IMG/VR virus record: IMGVR_UViG_3300023174_000362
Location: 1-37,392 of that record
Length of the DNA stretch: 37,392 bases
DNA from: a virus
Reading direction: 5' to 3' (one strand)
The position numbers and the translations under genes are program-made. Shown here piece by piece: positions 8,562 to 15,545 of this stretch (position 1 is the first letter of the stretch; each line of letters opens with the position of its first letter). The notes beneath the pieces were generated by a model, which was given only the letters and a program-made list of their open reading frames with translations, had not been told where the DNA came from and made no database searches.

Positions 8562-9962
8562 TTATGCTGCATATGGGTGATACTTCTTCTTCCAGTACGA
8601 GGGCTCGTCTTCTAGGTCGTCACGGTAGACGCCCAGCGTAGACTTCAGGTAGCCCATCTGGTTCAGGTAGTGCAGAGCCTGACTGATCGTGTCGACGTAG
8701 TCATCGTGCTCGTCGTTCGGGAACATGGTGATCTCCTCCATCATGTCGTCCGTCCAAGTCGTTGGCTGTCCTGGGTATTTCTGTGACTCAGGTAGATAGA
8801 TGAATCCGTCCTTGATGAGTGGAGCCACGACGTTGGCTCGCTGTATCTTGTCTGCTCGTCCTGGGTTGAACGGAGTGACGGGTATGCCCTCGCTCTGCAG
8901 TTCTTGCCTCAGGCTGATACCTGAGCCCTTGTCCTCAATCAAGATCGTGTTTGCGTGCTGCTCATGCTCGCCGTAGCTCGCCATCCACATTTCTCTCGCC
9001 TTCTCACGCAGCTCAGGATAGTTCAAGCGATCAGCCCAGCAGTCTAAGAGCAACGCACCGTAGCACTTCGTGTCGCTGTCAAAGAACACTCCCCACACTG
9101 TGCACGCTGTCCGGTCATTCGCCGAGTCCTTCGTGAACGCAGTGTCTAGGGATATCAACACGTGCTGGAACTTCGGTGTGCCGTCTGCTACATCCATCAG
9201 TCTGAACCACGACTTCTTCCAGATGCCTGCCTCAGACAAGTCTAGCAGTTCTCCGTGGATCTCCTGCCGTCCCTGCTCGGTTCCCTCCAACTGCAGGATC
9301 TGCGTCTTGAAGTTACCGGACAGATTGCGCAAGTTCTCATACGTAGACGCACGTGACACTATAACGCCTTCGCCCTCGCGCCGGATGAGGTCACGCAGAA
9401 GCGGGATAGGCTTGGGCGTGGTGGTGATGATGGTCTTGGTCTGCTTACCTAGACGGACGCCCATCTGTGAGAGGTCCCAAGCTGCCTGTGGTTTCTCCAT
9501 GGCCGCAAGCTCGTCATACCATGCGTAGTGGAACTGAGGACCGCGATAGCGTTCAGGCTCGGAGCCAGGTATACCCTTGATCAGCGAGTCGTTGAAGAGG
9601 ATCAACTCATGCAGCGACTTGTTGTACTGCTTGATCGCCCATCGCGGTAGAGTGTTCAGTAGCCCTGAGTCGCCTTCGAAGCATGTGTCCCTGATGTCGC
9701 TCGATGTTGGTGCAGTGACCAGTGAGCGAGTACCAGGATTGGCCAGCGCAAGCCAGCCCAGTTCGTTTGATGCGCACTTGGTCTTGCCTGCTCCCCGTCC
9801 GGCGATCAGCATCCAGATGTCCCACGGCTTGTTGGTCGGTGCGAGTTGATACAGATGCGCTGACTCCAACCACTTCATCCGCCAGTCCAGCAGAGACTGT
9901 CCTTCGGGGTAGAGGTCAGCTATCCTGCTGAGCACTTCCTGCTCGGTCTGCTTCTTGCTCAT
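8562..9962 (-). CDS. terL: Terminase large subunit (packaging ATPase and nuclease)
   Basis: 466 residues, the usual size. The ATPase domain shows Walker A GRGAGKT at 55-61 and Walker B WYDEL with D150/E151. The motif-III region TIITTTPKP follows at about 178-185. The C-terminal RNase H-like nuclease begins with SLDTAF (D273), has a second acidic site in ILIEDKGSG and a third in DDYVDTISQALHYL near the end. The enzyme cuts concatemeric DNA and drives it through the portal. The start overlaps the small upstream gene by four bases; TerS lies just beyond. Confidence 0.95.
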   Translation of the reverse strand: MSKKQTEQEVLSRIADLYPEGQSLLDWRMKWLESAHLYQLAPTNKPWDIWMLIAGRGAGKTKCASNELGWLALANPGTRSLVTAPTSSDIRDTCFEGDSGLLNTLPRWAIKQYNKSLHELILFNDSLIKGIPGSEPERYRGPQFHYAWYDELAAMEKPQAAWDLSQMGVRLGKQTKTIITTTPKPIPLLRDLIRREGEGVIVSRASTYENLRNLSGNFKTQILQLEGTEQGRQEIHGELLDLSEAGIWKKSWFRLMDVADGTPKFQHVLISLDTAFTKDSANDRTACTVWGVFFDSDTKCYGALLLDCWADRLNYPELREKAREMWMASYGEHEQHANTILIEDKGSGISLRQELQSEGIPVTPFNPGRADKIQRANVVAPLIKDGFIYLPESQKYPGQPTTWTDDMMEEITMFPNDEHDDYVDTISQALHYLNQMGYLKSTLGVYRDDLEDEPSYWKKKYHPYAA

Positions 9963-10147
9963 TGGAGTGGCGACTCCTCGTACTTCTCTCGACCGTCTAG
10001 TGCGTTGTGCGTCACGACGTTCTCGTCGTCTACCTCAGCCCCGCACCAACACCTCCGTGTGAAGTCATGCGGACGGTAGTCGCCCACAGGCATGACATGG
10101 ATGTCTGCCTTGGTCGGGCTCAGCCACAGGCTCCATCCCTGCGTCAT
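9959..10147 (-). CDS. Small conserved phage protein (Cys/His-containing)
   Basis: 62 residues, with a short HVMPVGDYRPHDF segment, a CWC pair at 33-35, and a C-terminal VVTHNALDGREKYEE. I recognise the pattern as a recurring small phage protein next to terminase genes, without known function. The Cys and His residues could bind a metal. It overlaps TerS upstream and TerL downstream by four bases each, so it is translationally coupled to packaging genes. Confidence 0.72.
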   Translation of the reverse strand: MTQGWSLWLSPTKADIHVMPVGDYRPHDFTRRCWCGAEVDDENVVTHNALDGREKYEESPLQ

Positions 10148-10683
10148 TTGATTCTTTGCAAGGACTTCTTCTCTTGAATGCGCTCCGACAAGAGCTGCTC
10201 AATGCGCTGCATCAGGTCGGTCTGCTCCTTCATCTGCTCCTCTTTCAGACGGTCATCCTTGACGTCGATGGTCTGGGGCATCTTGCGATGCACGTAGTCG
10301 AGCAGGGCTCGGGCTGCGCTGATGCGGTCGTTCGTACGAGCATTACCAGAGCGATACGTCTTTGCGAGGAACTCGATCGGGGTCTCGCCCGTCCTCTGGA
10401 TCCATGCCAGCGTATCCTTGATGTCCTCGCCTACGGGAGGAGGAGCAATGTGCAGCTTCTCCGACTCGTTGCGGTATTCATCCCTCGCCATGATCATCGT
10501 GTTGCAATACTGGGTATAGTATGACTGGCGAGTCATGAAGTTCTCATACGGCTCAGCCGAGCCAGGAGCAGGAGCAGAAGGCACGTCCTCCATCCAGACC
10601 TGTACTTCAGCCTCGGTCATCTGGGAGATCTCCTTCTGAAAGCGAGGGTGATCATGCGGGTAGCGGATATCGGTTACGTCCAT
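10144..10683 (-). CDS. terS: Probable terminase small subunit
   Basis: About 179 residues. I chose the ATG at 10683 (MDVTDIRYP) because AAGGAG lies six bases upstream; an in-frame ATG at 10704 lacks this. The stretch TPIEFLAKTYRSGNA followed by NDRISAARALLDYVHRKMP resembles the helical core of many small terminase subunits, which bind the packaging site and regulate TerL. A charged helical C-terminus (KEEQMKEQTDLMQRIEQLL) would suit oligomerisation. Position directly upstream of TerL supports the call. Confidence 0.75.
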   Translation of the reverse strand: MDVTDIRYPHDHPRFQKEISQMTEAEVQVWMEDVPSAPAPGSAEPYENFMTRQSYYTQYCNTMIMARDEYRNESEKLHIAPPPVGEDIKDTLAWIQRTGETPIEFLAKTYRSGNARTNDRISAARALLDYVHRKMPQTIDVKDDRLKEEQMKEQTDLMQRIEQLLSERIQEKKSLQRIK

Positions 10684-10696
10684 GTTAGACTCCTTG

Positions 10697-11155
10697 TCAA
10701 GCACTGGCCATTAGTTTAACCTGAGAACGCAGCTTCCCGTCCTTCCATCCAATGCGGTCGCACTCCGTGCATGCTCCCGATGATACGTACCGTGAGGCGT
10801 AGTGCCCATTGCGGCAAGGCATCCCCGTGACGTAAGTCTTCTCGCCTCGCTCAACTGCTTCGGCTTGCAGCCTCGCGTTCTCAGCCCGACGGTGAGCACC
10901 ACGCGTAGGGTCTGCCTCTTTGATCTGCTTCTTCAGGACGCGCACCACCTCTTTCGCATCGTCAAGTGCCGCCTTCCTCTCTGCTTCCGTATTTTGAGCA
11001 TTGGCTAACTGGTTAGCAAGGTCATCTAAAGTCCTCTCAAGACGCACGTTTTCCAGCACAGCAGCATACTTGGCTCGCTTCAGAGCGCTCTCTCTTGCTA
11101 CCTTCGCGTCGTACGCTGGGTCGTCACCGAAAGCAGGATGATCGTGCTCTATCAT
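10697..11155 (-). CDS. Coiled-coil protein with C-terminal zinc-binding (HNH-like) module
   Basis: 152 residues. Residues 20-105 are a long charged helix with coiled-coil character. The C-terminus holds C114, H118, C129 and C132 in the pattern PCRNGH...CTEC, which is the zinc-binding lead segment seen in some phage HNH-type proteins; no complete HNH active site follows. It is the first gene of the late minus-strand operon, directly after the promoter-like motif, with AAGGAG before the ATG. It could assist packaging-site binding or regulation. Function is not established. Confidence 0.7.
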   Translation of the reverse strand: MIEHDHPAFGDDPAYDAKVARESALKRAKYAAVLENVRLERTLDDLANQLANAQNTEAERKAALDDAKEVVRVLKKQIKEADPTRGAHRRAENARLQAEAVERGEKTYVTGMPCRNGHYASRYVSSGACTECDRIGWKDGKLRSQVKLMASA

Positions 11156-11171
11156 ACTTAAATACTCCTTA

Positions 11172-11196
11172 TGAGTTATTATAACTCAAAGCTAAG
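11172..11196 (-). promoter_or_regulatory. Promoter-like motif for the late leftward operon
   Basis: Read on the minus strand: CTTAG (11196-11192), seven bases, TTATAAT (11184-11178), then AACTCA. The same arrangement recurs at 13.6, 19.6 and 21.45 kb. It lies about 17 bases before the ATG of the first gene of the packaging operon, so any transcript leader would be short. No canonical -35 box was seen at 17-bp spacing. Confidence 0.55.
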
Positions 11197-11200
11197 AAAA

Positions 11201-11530
11201 AACTTTTAAGTGGTTTTAAGTGGTTTAAGAATATACTTAGAGAGGAGAAGCGAAAAGATTTTTCGTCTAAGAACCTTCTTAAACTACTTAAAACCTCTTA
11301 AAACGTCCTAACCCCTCTACTCTATTGATTATTTATTCTCTTTAAGTAGTTTAAGTAATATTCTAAAGAAAGTGAGAAGAAAAACAGAAAAGATTAAAAA
11401 AGTTAATGCTAAAGTTTTAACTTTTATCTGGTCAAATCACCACCAACCCCACCAAAACCTTCCAAAACACTAAAAATATAAGCCCCAGCCAAATAATACT
11501 TAAACCACTTAAAACACTTAAAACCACTCC
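11201..11530. repeat. AT-rich region with nested inverted repeats; candidate replication origin
   Basis: The gap 11156-11684 contains no supported gene. It holds many copies of AAGTGGTTTT-type elements and their complements. The 17-base GTTTTAAGTGGTTTAAG at 11213-11229 recurs as a perfect inverted copy at 11499-11515. Inside it, CTTAAACTACTTAAA at 11278-11292 recurs inverted at 11341-11355. Partial copies occur at 11204-11213, 11290-11303 and 11509-11527. AT-rich iterated and inverted elements between two transcription units are typical of phage origins or initiator and operator sites. The origin call is inference. Confidence 0.5.
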
Positions 11531-11552
11531 AGACACTGCCTCCAAAGCCGAC

Positions 11553-11581
11553 AAAAAAGCCCCAGCATGCAGGCTGAGGCT
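11553..11581 (-). terminator. Rho-independent terminator for the early leftward genes
   Basis: On the minus strand, AGCCTCAGC (11581-11573), a six-base loop and GCTGGGGCT (11566-11558) form a nine-pair stem with one G-T wobble, followed by six T (ending at 11553). It lies about 100 bases downstream of the last gene of the small leftward cluster, and would separate early leftward transcription from the packaging operon. No T-run follows in the plus direction. Confidence 0.75.
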
Positions 11582-11684
11582 AAAGTTTAAAGACCCACTG
11601 ACCAAGGTAGGCAACTGCAAGAAGCACCCTTAGTCAGCAGTCTACTGGACATTGAACGGCTGCTGCATCAGCCTGTCCTAGTTC

Positions 11685-11987
11685 TTACAATCTTAACTTA
11701 CCCTGATGCCTGTCATACATCTCCTCCCACACTTGGAAGAAGTCACAGACTGTGTAGTCCGATAACGTCTCTTCATCCTCAAGACCGAACGGCACGACCT
11801 GAGCCCAGCCCACCTTTTCGCCGTCTTTATAGATGATCAGTTCCGCGATCTCGACTGCCTCAATCGCGTCAATGATCTTCTGATACTTGTCACAATGCGT
11901 TTCCGCTGGCTCATCGCCACCGTCCCAGACCGTGATATCGCCCCCTGTGGCAAGGACGTGCTTGACTAAATGCTTGTACGCTTTCAT
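11685..11987 (-). CDS. Small acidic protein of unknown function
   Basis: 100 residues, starting MKAYKHLVKHVLATGG. I chose the ATG at 11987 because GGGAG lies upstream and because it overlaps the preceding stop as ATGA; the longer frame would run far into the preceding gene. The protein is acidic in its middle, and ends in a Trp/Phe-containing segment (CDFFQVWEEMYDRHQGKLRL). It is the last gene of the seven-gene leftward cluster. No domain recognised. Confidence 0.7.
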   Translation of the reverse strand: MKAYKHLVKHVLATGGDITVWDGGDEPAETHCDKYQKIIDAIEAVEIAELIIYKDGEKVGWAQVVPFGLEDEETLSDYTVCDFFQVWEEMYDRHQGKLRL

Positions 11988-12256
11988 ACTGTCTCCCTGA
12001 AGTTGATGACTTGGTTGACGGAAATCAGCTGACCAAAGTTCGCGATATGCCACTCGATTTGCTCGAGGCTGGGCTTCTTCAGCATGTAAGTTTGAGCAGG
12101 TTTTGACAGGAAGCGATTGCCCTCCATCCATTGCACGATAGCCGTATGATTGCCGCTATCAATTTCAGCAATCGTGCAGACCGTTGCACCAGGATAGTCA
12201 GTCGTCACAACGAGCTGACCAACGTATAGATTTTTTGAGCTTAAAAAACGACGCAT
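11984..12256 (-). CDS. Small unknown protein, possible beta-barrel
   Basis: 90 residues. The segment from about 10 to 45 (YVGQLVVTTDYPGATVCTIAE) alternates hydrophobic and polar residues, suggesting a small SH3-like or beta-barrel fold; the C-terminal third is helical. AAGGAG precedes the ATG, and the stop overlaps the next start by four bases. Member of the early leftward cluster. Function unknown. Confidence 0.68.
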   Translation of the reverse strand: MRRFLSSKNLYVGQLVVTTDYPGATVCTIAEIDSGNHTAIVQWMEGNRFLSKPAQTYMLKKPSLEQIEWHIANFGQLISVNQVINFRETV

Positions 12257-12272
12257 GATGTATTCTCCTTAA

Positions 12273-12560
12273 TTAGATCCAATTTTCATCTTGACCGCTA
12301 GCGATCGCGACGGCTTGTATGACGTAAGACTTGATATTGGGGGAAGGGTGGTCCTTGTAGAACGCAGCCCAGTCTTTGACTGCGTGCAAAGAACCGCACT
12401 CTTTAGTAACAGCGAAAGGCCAGGTATCACAAACACCGACGATCTTTTCGCTGGGGATAATCAAGATGTCACCCATCTCAACACGAACCCCGCCATCAGT
12501 TTCGCCGATCTGGGTGGCGTCATACGCCTCGCCGGATGATTCAAAGTAATGAGCAGCCAT
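12273..12560 (-). CDS. Small unknown protein of the early leftward cluster
   Basis: 95 residues, starting MAAHYFESSGEAYDATQIGE. The ATG at 12560 is preceded by AAGGA at suitable spacing; the upstream in-frame ATG at 12593 is not and would add 11 residues. The centre (EMGDILIIPSEKIVGV) looks like beta strands, and the end is helical. No motif recognised. Confidence 0.68.
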   Translation of the reverse strand: MAAHYFESSGEAYDATQIGETDGGVRVEMGDILIIPSEKIVGVCDTWPFAVTKECGSLHAVKDWAAFYKDHPSPNIKSYVIQAVAIASGQDENWI

Positions 12561-12580
12561 GATATATTTCCTTGAGTTTA

Positions 12581-12775
12581 TTAGATTAGCCAAGCATCAG
12601 CACCAAGTAACCCTTGGCGAATAGCGACTTCAACGGCGTTGTTTTCTACGCCTTCTGTCGCTTCTGTAACAGTCGCACCTGCGGCCAGTTGTTCATCGAT
12701 ACAAGTACCACTCACAAACACTTCGCAAACACGCCCTGTACTGTCTTGCATCTTGATCGTGTAATCTTTTGTCAT
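12581..12775 (-). CDS. Small unknown protein of the early leftward cluster
   Basis: 64 residues, starting MTKDYTIKMQDSTGRVCEV. The ATG at 12775 has AAGGA about nine bases upstream, so it is preferred over an in-frame ATG at 12808. The first 35 residues look like beta strands; the rest is acidic and helical (TEATEGVENNAVEVAIRQG). Function unknown. Confidence 0.65.
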   Translation of the reverse strand: MTKDYTIKMQDSTGRVCEVFVSGTCIDEQLAAGATVTEATEGVENNAVEVAIRQGLLGADAWLI

Positions 12776-12786
12776 AATATTATTCC

Positions 12787-13089
12787 TTACAGTACGTTGA
12801 CAAGCCACTTGCTGTAGAAGCTGTTGTGGAGTTTGTATTTCTTGATGAACGCTTTCAGCATGCGGACATCTTTCTGAGCAGTCTTTTTGCCTTCGGCACC
12901 TTCGAGACCAACACGCATATCGTTGTTGATGTGACCGTTCTCAAAGTAGGTATACAGACGGTACTCAGCCTCGGCCACGACTTCAGAGTCAGTGTAATCG
13001 TTCGGCTCTTTCTTGTCGTCAGGGCAGAGGCACTCAAATGCAAACTGCATTTCAGGGATAGCCAGTGCGGCTTTGATGATATCGCGCAT
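12787..13089 (-). CDS. Small unknown protein of the early leftward cluster
   Basis: 100 residues, starting MRDIIKAALAIPEMQFAFEC. The N-terminal half is acidic with Cys residues at about 20 and 22, and the C-terminal 35 residues are basic and helical (KDVRMLKAFIKKYKLHNSFY). GGAG precedes the ATG, two bases after the previous stop. No family recognised. Confidence 0.68.
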   Translation of the reverse strand: MRDIIKAALAIPEMQFAFECLCPDDKKEPNDYTDSEVVAEAEYRLYTYFENGHINNDMRVGLEGAEGKKTAQKDVRMLKAFIKKYKLHNSFYSKWLVNVL

Positions 13090-13091
13090 GA

Positions 13092-13367
13092 TCAGTTCTC
13101 CAAAGCATTCAAGAAATCATCAGCTGCGTTCTCAAGATCACCCAAAGCTGAGCTCAGGGTATCGACAGCGTCGTCGAGTGAAGAAGCGATAGCTTCCATA
13201 GACTGACCACGCTCGGCTTGTTGCAAGCCTTCGGGCAGATTGTCAAAAGCCTCTTGTTCTTCGTCTTTCAAAGACTCGAGAGTTGAGTGCAACTCTTGCA
13301 GCTCGCTCAACTTAGTCTGCAGTTCTTCAACTGCGGCTTCGATTTTGGCGCGACGGTCTTGGTTCAT
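13092..13367 (-). CDS. Acidic coiled-coil protein of the early leftward cluster
   Basis: 91 residues from the ATG at 13367 (MNQDRRAKIEAAVEEL), which has AGGAG at good spacing. The sequence is almost wholly charged heptad-like helix: residues 8-45 with regular Leu, then an acidic second helix from about 60 to 91. A DNA-mimic or protein-binding role would suit the acidity, but that is speculation. No known family recognised. Confidence 0.68.
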   Translation of the reverse strand: MNQDRRAKIEAAVEELQTKLSELQELHSTLESLKDEEQEAFDNLPEGLQQAERGQSMEAIASSLDDAVDTLSSALGDLENAADDFLNALEN

Positions 13368-13383
13368 TTTGTATCTCCTAATA

Positions 13384-13578
13384 TTAAGCGAAAAAGCGAC
13401 GGGGTGATTTCCATGTTGAGCCATTGCGTGAATCGCGGACCCAAACATAGTCTTCAGTGATCTTGATGATCTCGCCGGTAATTACGTCTTCGCGCTTTGC
13501 AGTGCGAGCAGATACGCCGTTATAGGCGACGACGCAAACTTCTGCGCCAATAGTAGGTTTTCCGTAAGCAGCTTCCAT
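13384..13578 (-). CDS. Small basic protein, first gene of the early leftward cluster
   Basis: 64 residues from the ATG at 13578 (MEAAYGKPTIGAEVCVVAYN), with GAGGA upstream. The pattern of short strands (AEVCVVAYN, GEIIKITEDYVWVRD) followed by a basic tail (WKSPRRFFA) suggests a small beta-barrel, possibly nucleic-acid-binding. It is the gene nearest the leftward promoter at 13.64 kb, so it is probably among the first expressed. Function unknown. Confidence 0.66.
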   Translation of the reverse strand: MEAAYGKPTIGAEVCVVAYNGVSARTAKREDVITGEIIKITEDYVWVRDSRNGSTWKSPRRFFA

Positions 13579-13635
13579 TTTGCAGTTCCTCAGGTAGTAG
13601 TTAGTAGTTAGCAGCGAGTCACTTTTGCAACTCAC

Positions 13636-13661
13636 TGACTAAATTATAGCGCGAAACTAAG
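13636..13661 (-). promoter_or_regulatory. Leftward promoter-like motif for the early small genes
   Basis: On the minus strand: CTTAG (13661-13657), seven bases, CTATAAT (13649-13643), then TTAGTCA. Spacing matches the copies at 11.18 and 19.59 kb. It is about 65 bases upstream of the first ATG of the cluster (13578). There is no good -35 hexamer, so recognition may depend on the extended upstream element. Confidence 0.55.
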
Positions 13662-13884
13662 TAAAAAACCGTCTGTAACTAAGTATTTTATAGGGTTAAA
13701 CCCTTAAAACCTCTGTTTTAACTTTAAACTAAAAGTTAAACCTTTCGTTTTAAGATTTTAGACCTTTCCTCAGTGCTTAGATATTGACCATGCCGCCACG
13801 GTTATATTGAAAAAGGTAATCGAACGATCTAGGAAGTTTTTACCAGACGCGGTTTAACTTTCTAAAACGAAAGTTTTAATTTTA

Positions 13885-13905
13885 AATTTCGTGTTATCAT
13901 AACTA
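13885..13905 (+). promoter_or_regulatory. Rightward -10-like element upstream of the helicase gene
   Basis: TTATCATAACT (-10-like TTATCAT at 13894-13900) resembles the other motif copies with one substitution and lacks an upstream CTTAG. It would give a leader of about 75 bases before the helicase ATG at 13980. That leader contains AACTTGTAAC, similar to leaders at 19.6 and 21.5 kb. Confidence 0.35.
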
Positions 13906-13979
13906 AATTTTATAAAGTCGTCTTGAAAAAACCCGTTAAACTTAGCGGCATATGTCTAACTTGTAACGGATAACTTCTC

Positions 13980-15503
13980 ATGCAACTGCGCTACTACCAG
14001 AGTGAAGCCGAGTCTGCAGCGATTGACGCGCTGAAGTCGGGGCTCAATCCTGTCATTCAACTGCCCACTGGATCCGGCAAGTCGCTTGTCATCGCGTCGA
14101 TGGCTGCGAAGTTTGCCAAGAAAGGTGGACGTCTAGTCGTGCTAACGCACGTCAAAGAACTCGTTGAACAGAACGAAAATACATTGAAGCGCTTCAGCCC
14201 CGACACCGTCACTGGTGTTTGCTGCGCTGGCTTGAACCGCTACGAACCTGACCCTAATATAACCTTTGCGTCCATACAATCGGTGTTCAAGCGAGGCGCT
14301 GAGTTCGCAGCACGGGGTACAGACTTGATCATCATTGACGAGGCTCATACCGTCCCCCCAGACGGGGAAGGGCTGATGTACAAGCAGTTCCTGCGTGAGT
14401 GCAACACGCGCCGATTAGGTCTTAGCGCTACGCCGTGGCGTCTAAGTGGTGGCACCATCTATGGCGAGGACAAGCCCTTTGATGTCCTATCTTATCAGGT
14501 GCCCGCACTAGACCTCGTGGGTGATGGATACCTTGCTCCGCTGAAGGGCGTGGAGACTGATTGGCAACTGAACACCAGCTTGTTGTCCAAGGTCGCGGGT
14601 GATTACAGTCAAAGCAAGACGGGCGACCTCATGGCTACTGCAGGGTGGCTTGACGCAGCATTGAAGAACGCTTTGACGCAGGTCAAAAAGCGTAAGCATG
14701 TCTTGGTGTTCTGCCCCACGGTAGCTACGGCTAAAGAGGCGGCTGACTACCTGAACAAGCACGGACAGTCAGCTGAGTACATCAGTGCAGATAGCGACAA
14801 TCGTGACGACCTGCTGAGTGCTTGGAAGGCGGGTGAGTTCAAGTTCATGTGCAATGTTGATATCTTGACCACAGGGTTTGACTTCCCCGCACTTGACGCT
14901 ATCATCTGCCTTCGCCCCACGCAGTCTAGCTCACTTTGGGTACAGATGCTAGGTCGCGGTATGCGTATAGCTGACGGCAAGAATGACTGCTTGATCTTGG
15001 ACTACGTCGGTAACCTTGCGCGCCTCGGTGGCGTTGATACAATGGAGTCATGGTCTAAGGAAAAGAAAGACGGCAAGATGGAGGTCGTTCAGGAAAAGAA
15101 GAAGGCCACCACACCGAAGCAGGCAGTGAAGGCGGTCGGGCTTCAGGCGATAGATCCTATGCTTGGCAGTGCGCAGGGTTTGACCGTCAACGTGCTTAAA
15201 TGCTCATACATCGTACGCCGAAGCGCTCGTCACCCCGAGCTCAGTATGCTTATGGCGGTGTATGACTGCGAAGCTGATAATGGTGTTGGAGTGGGCGTAA
15301 CGCAGTTTGTATGCGTCGAGTATGAAGGCGGTGCTCGCTGGCATGCGGAACAATGGGCGAAGCGGAGAGGTTATACTAACCCTCCGGCTTTTCCCCGTGA
15401 TGCTCACCGTGCTCGCGTGGAGTGTTACGCCCTGCCAACACCCAGAAAGCTGTTGGTACGACGCAACGAAGGTCATATCAATGTCATAAAAGAATTCTTC
15501 TGA
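13980..15503 (+). CDS. Superfamily 2 DEAD/DEAH-box helicase
   Basis: 507 residues. Helicase motifs in order: Q-like RYYQSEA at 4-10, motif I LPTGSGKS at 28-35, motif II DEAH at 120-123, motif III SATP at 149-152, and near residues 320-330 the motif VI-type QMLGRGMR. These define a two-RecA-domain SF2 helicase of the SSL2/RecQ-like phage type that opens DNA or drives recombination during replication. The last 125 residues are a phage-specific C-terminal region without recognised motif. It is the first gene of the rightward operon. The SD is weak (GGATAACTTCTC before the ATG). Confidence 0.9.
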   Translation: MQLRYYQSEAESAAIDALKSGLNPVIQLPTGSGKSLVIASMAAKFAKKGGRLVVLTHVKELVEQNENTLKRFSPDTVTGVCCAGLNRYEPDPNITFASIQSVFKRGAEFAARGTDLIIIDEAHTVPPDGEGLMYKQFLRECNTRRLGLSATPWRLSGGTIYGEDKPFDVLSYQVPALDLVGDGYLAPLKGVETDWQLNTSLLSKVAGDYSQSKTGDLMATAGWLDAALKNALTQVKKRKHVLVFCPTVATAKEAADYLNKHGQSAEYISADSDNRDDLLSAWKAGEFKFMCNVDILTTGFDFPALDAIICLRPTQSSSLWVQMLGRGMRIADGKNDCLILDYVGNLARLGGVDTMESWSKEKKDGKMEVVQEKKKATTPKQAVKAVGLQAIDPMLGSAQGLTVNVLKCSYIVRRSARHPELSMLMAVYDCEADNGVGVGVTQFVCVEYEGGARWHAEQWAKRRGYTNPPAFPRDAHRARVECYALPTPRKLLVRRNEGHINVIKEFF

Positions 15504-15513
15504 TTTAGAAGAA
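15495..15513 (+). other. RNA hairpin at the helicase stop codon
   Basis: TTCTTCT (15495-15501) and AGAAGAA (15507-15513) are perfect complements around a five-base loop, overlapping the helicase stop. No T-run follows, so it is not a standard terminator. It might stabilise or attenuate the message ahead of the primase gene. Confidence 0.3.
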
Positions 15514-15545
15514 CGTAACATAACGATAACTTACAGGAGCTACCC

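Larger units (their letters stand above)
13579..13979. other. Divergent intergenic control region
   Basis: This 401-base, strongly AT-rich gap separates the leftward small-gene cluster from the rightward replication operon. No gene is supported here. It holds a leftward promoter-like motif near 13.64 kb and a rightward -10-like element near 13.90 kb. TTTCGTTTTA at 13743-13752 faces its inverted copy TAAAACGAAA at 13863-13872, a possible operator pair. A further CTTAGAT at about 13777 and GTTATATT at about 13800 may be a degenerate promoter. Confidence 0.6.

Noticed and set aside
11201-11530. CRISPR-like array
   Set aside because: Repeats are AT-rich, of unequal length and both orientations, with no regular spacers and no cas genes nearby.
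11432-11620. A 62-codon hydrophobic minus frame
   Set aside because: It would start at TTG without SD and spans the terminator hairpin at 11553-11581; the hydrophobicity comes from AT- and C-rich DNA.
11585-11690. Possible tRNA in the intergenic region
   Set aside because: I found short inverted repeats (GGCTG/CAGCC) but no full cloverleaf, no TTC-type T arm and no acceptor pairing.
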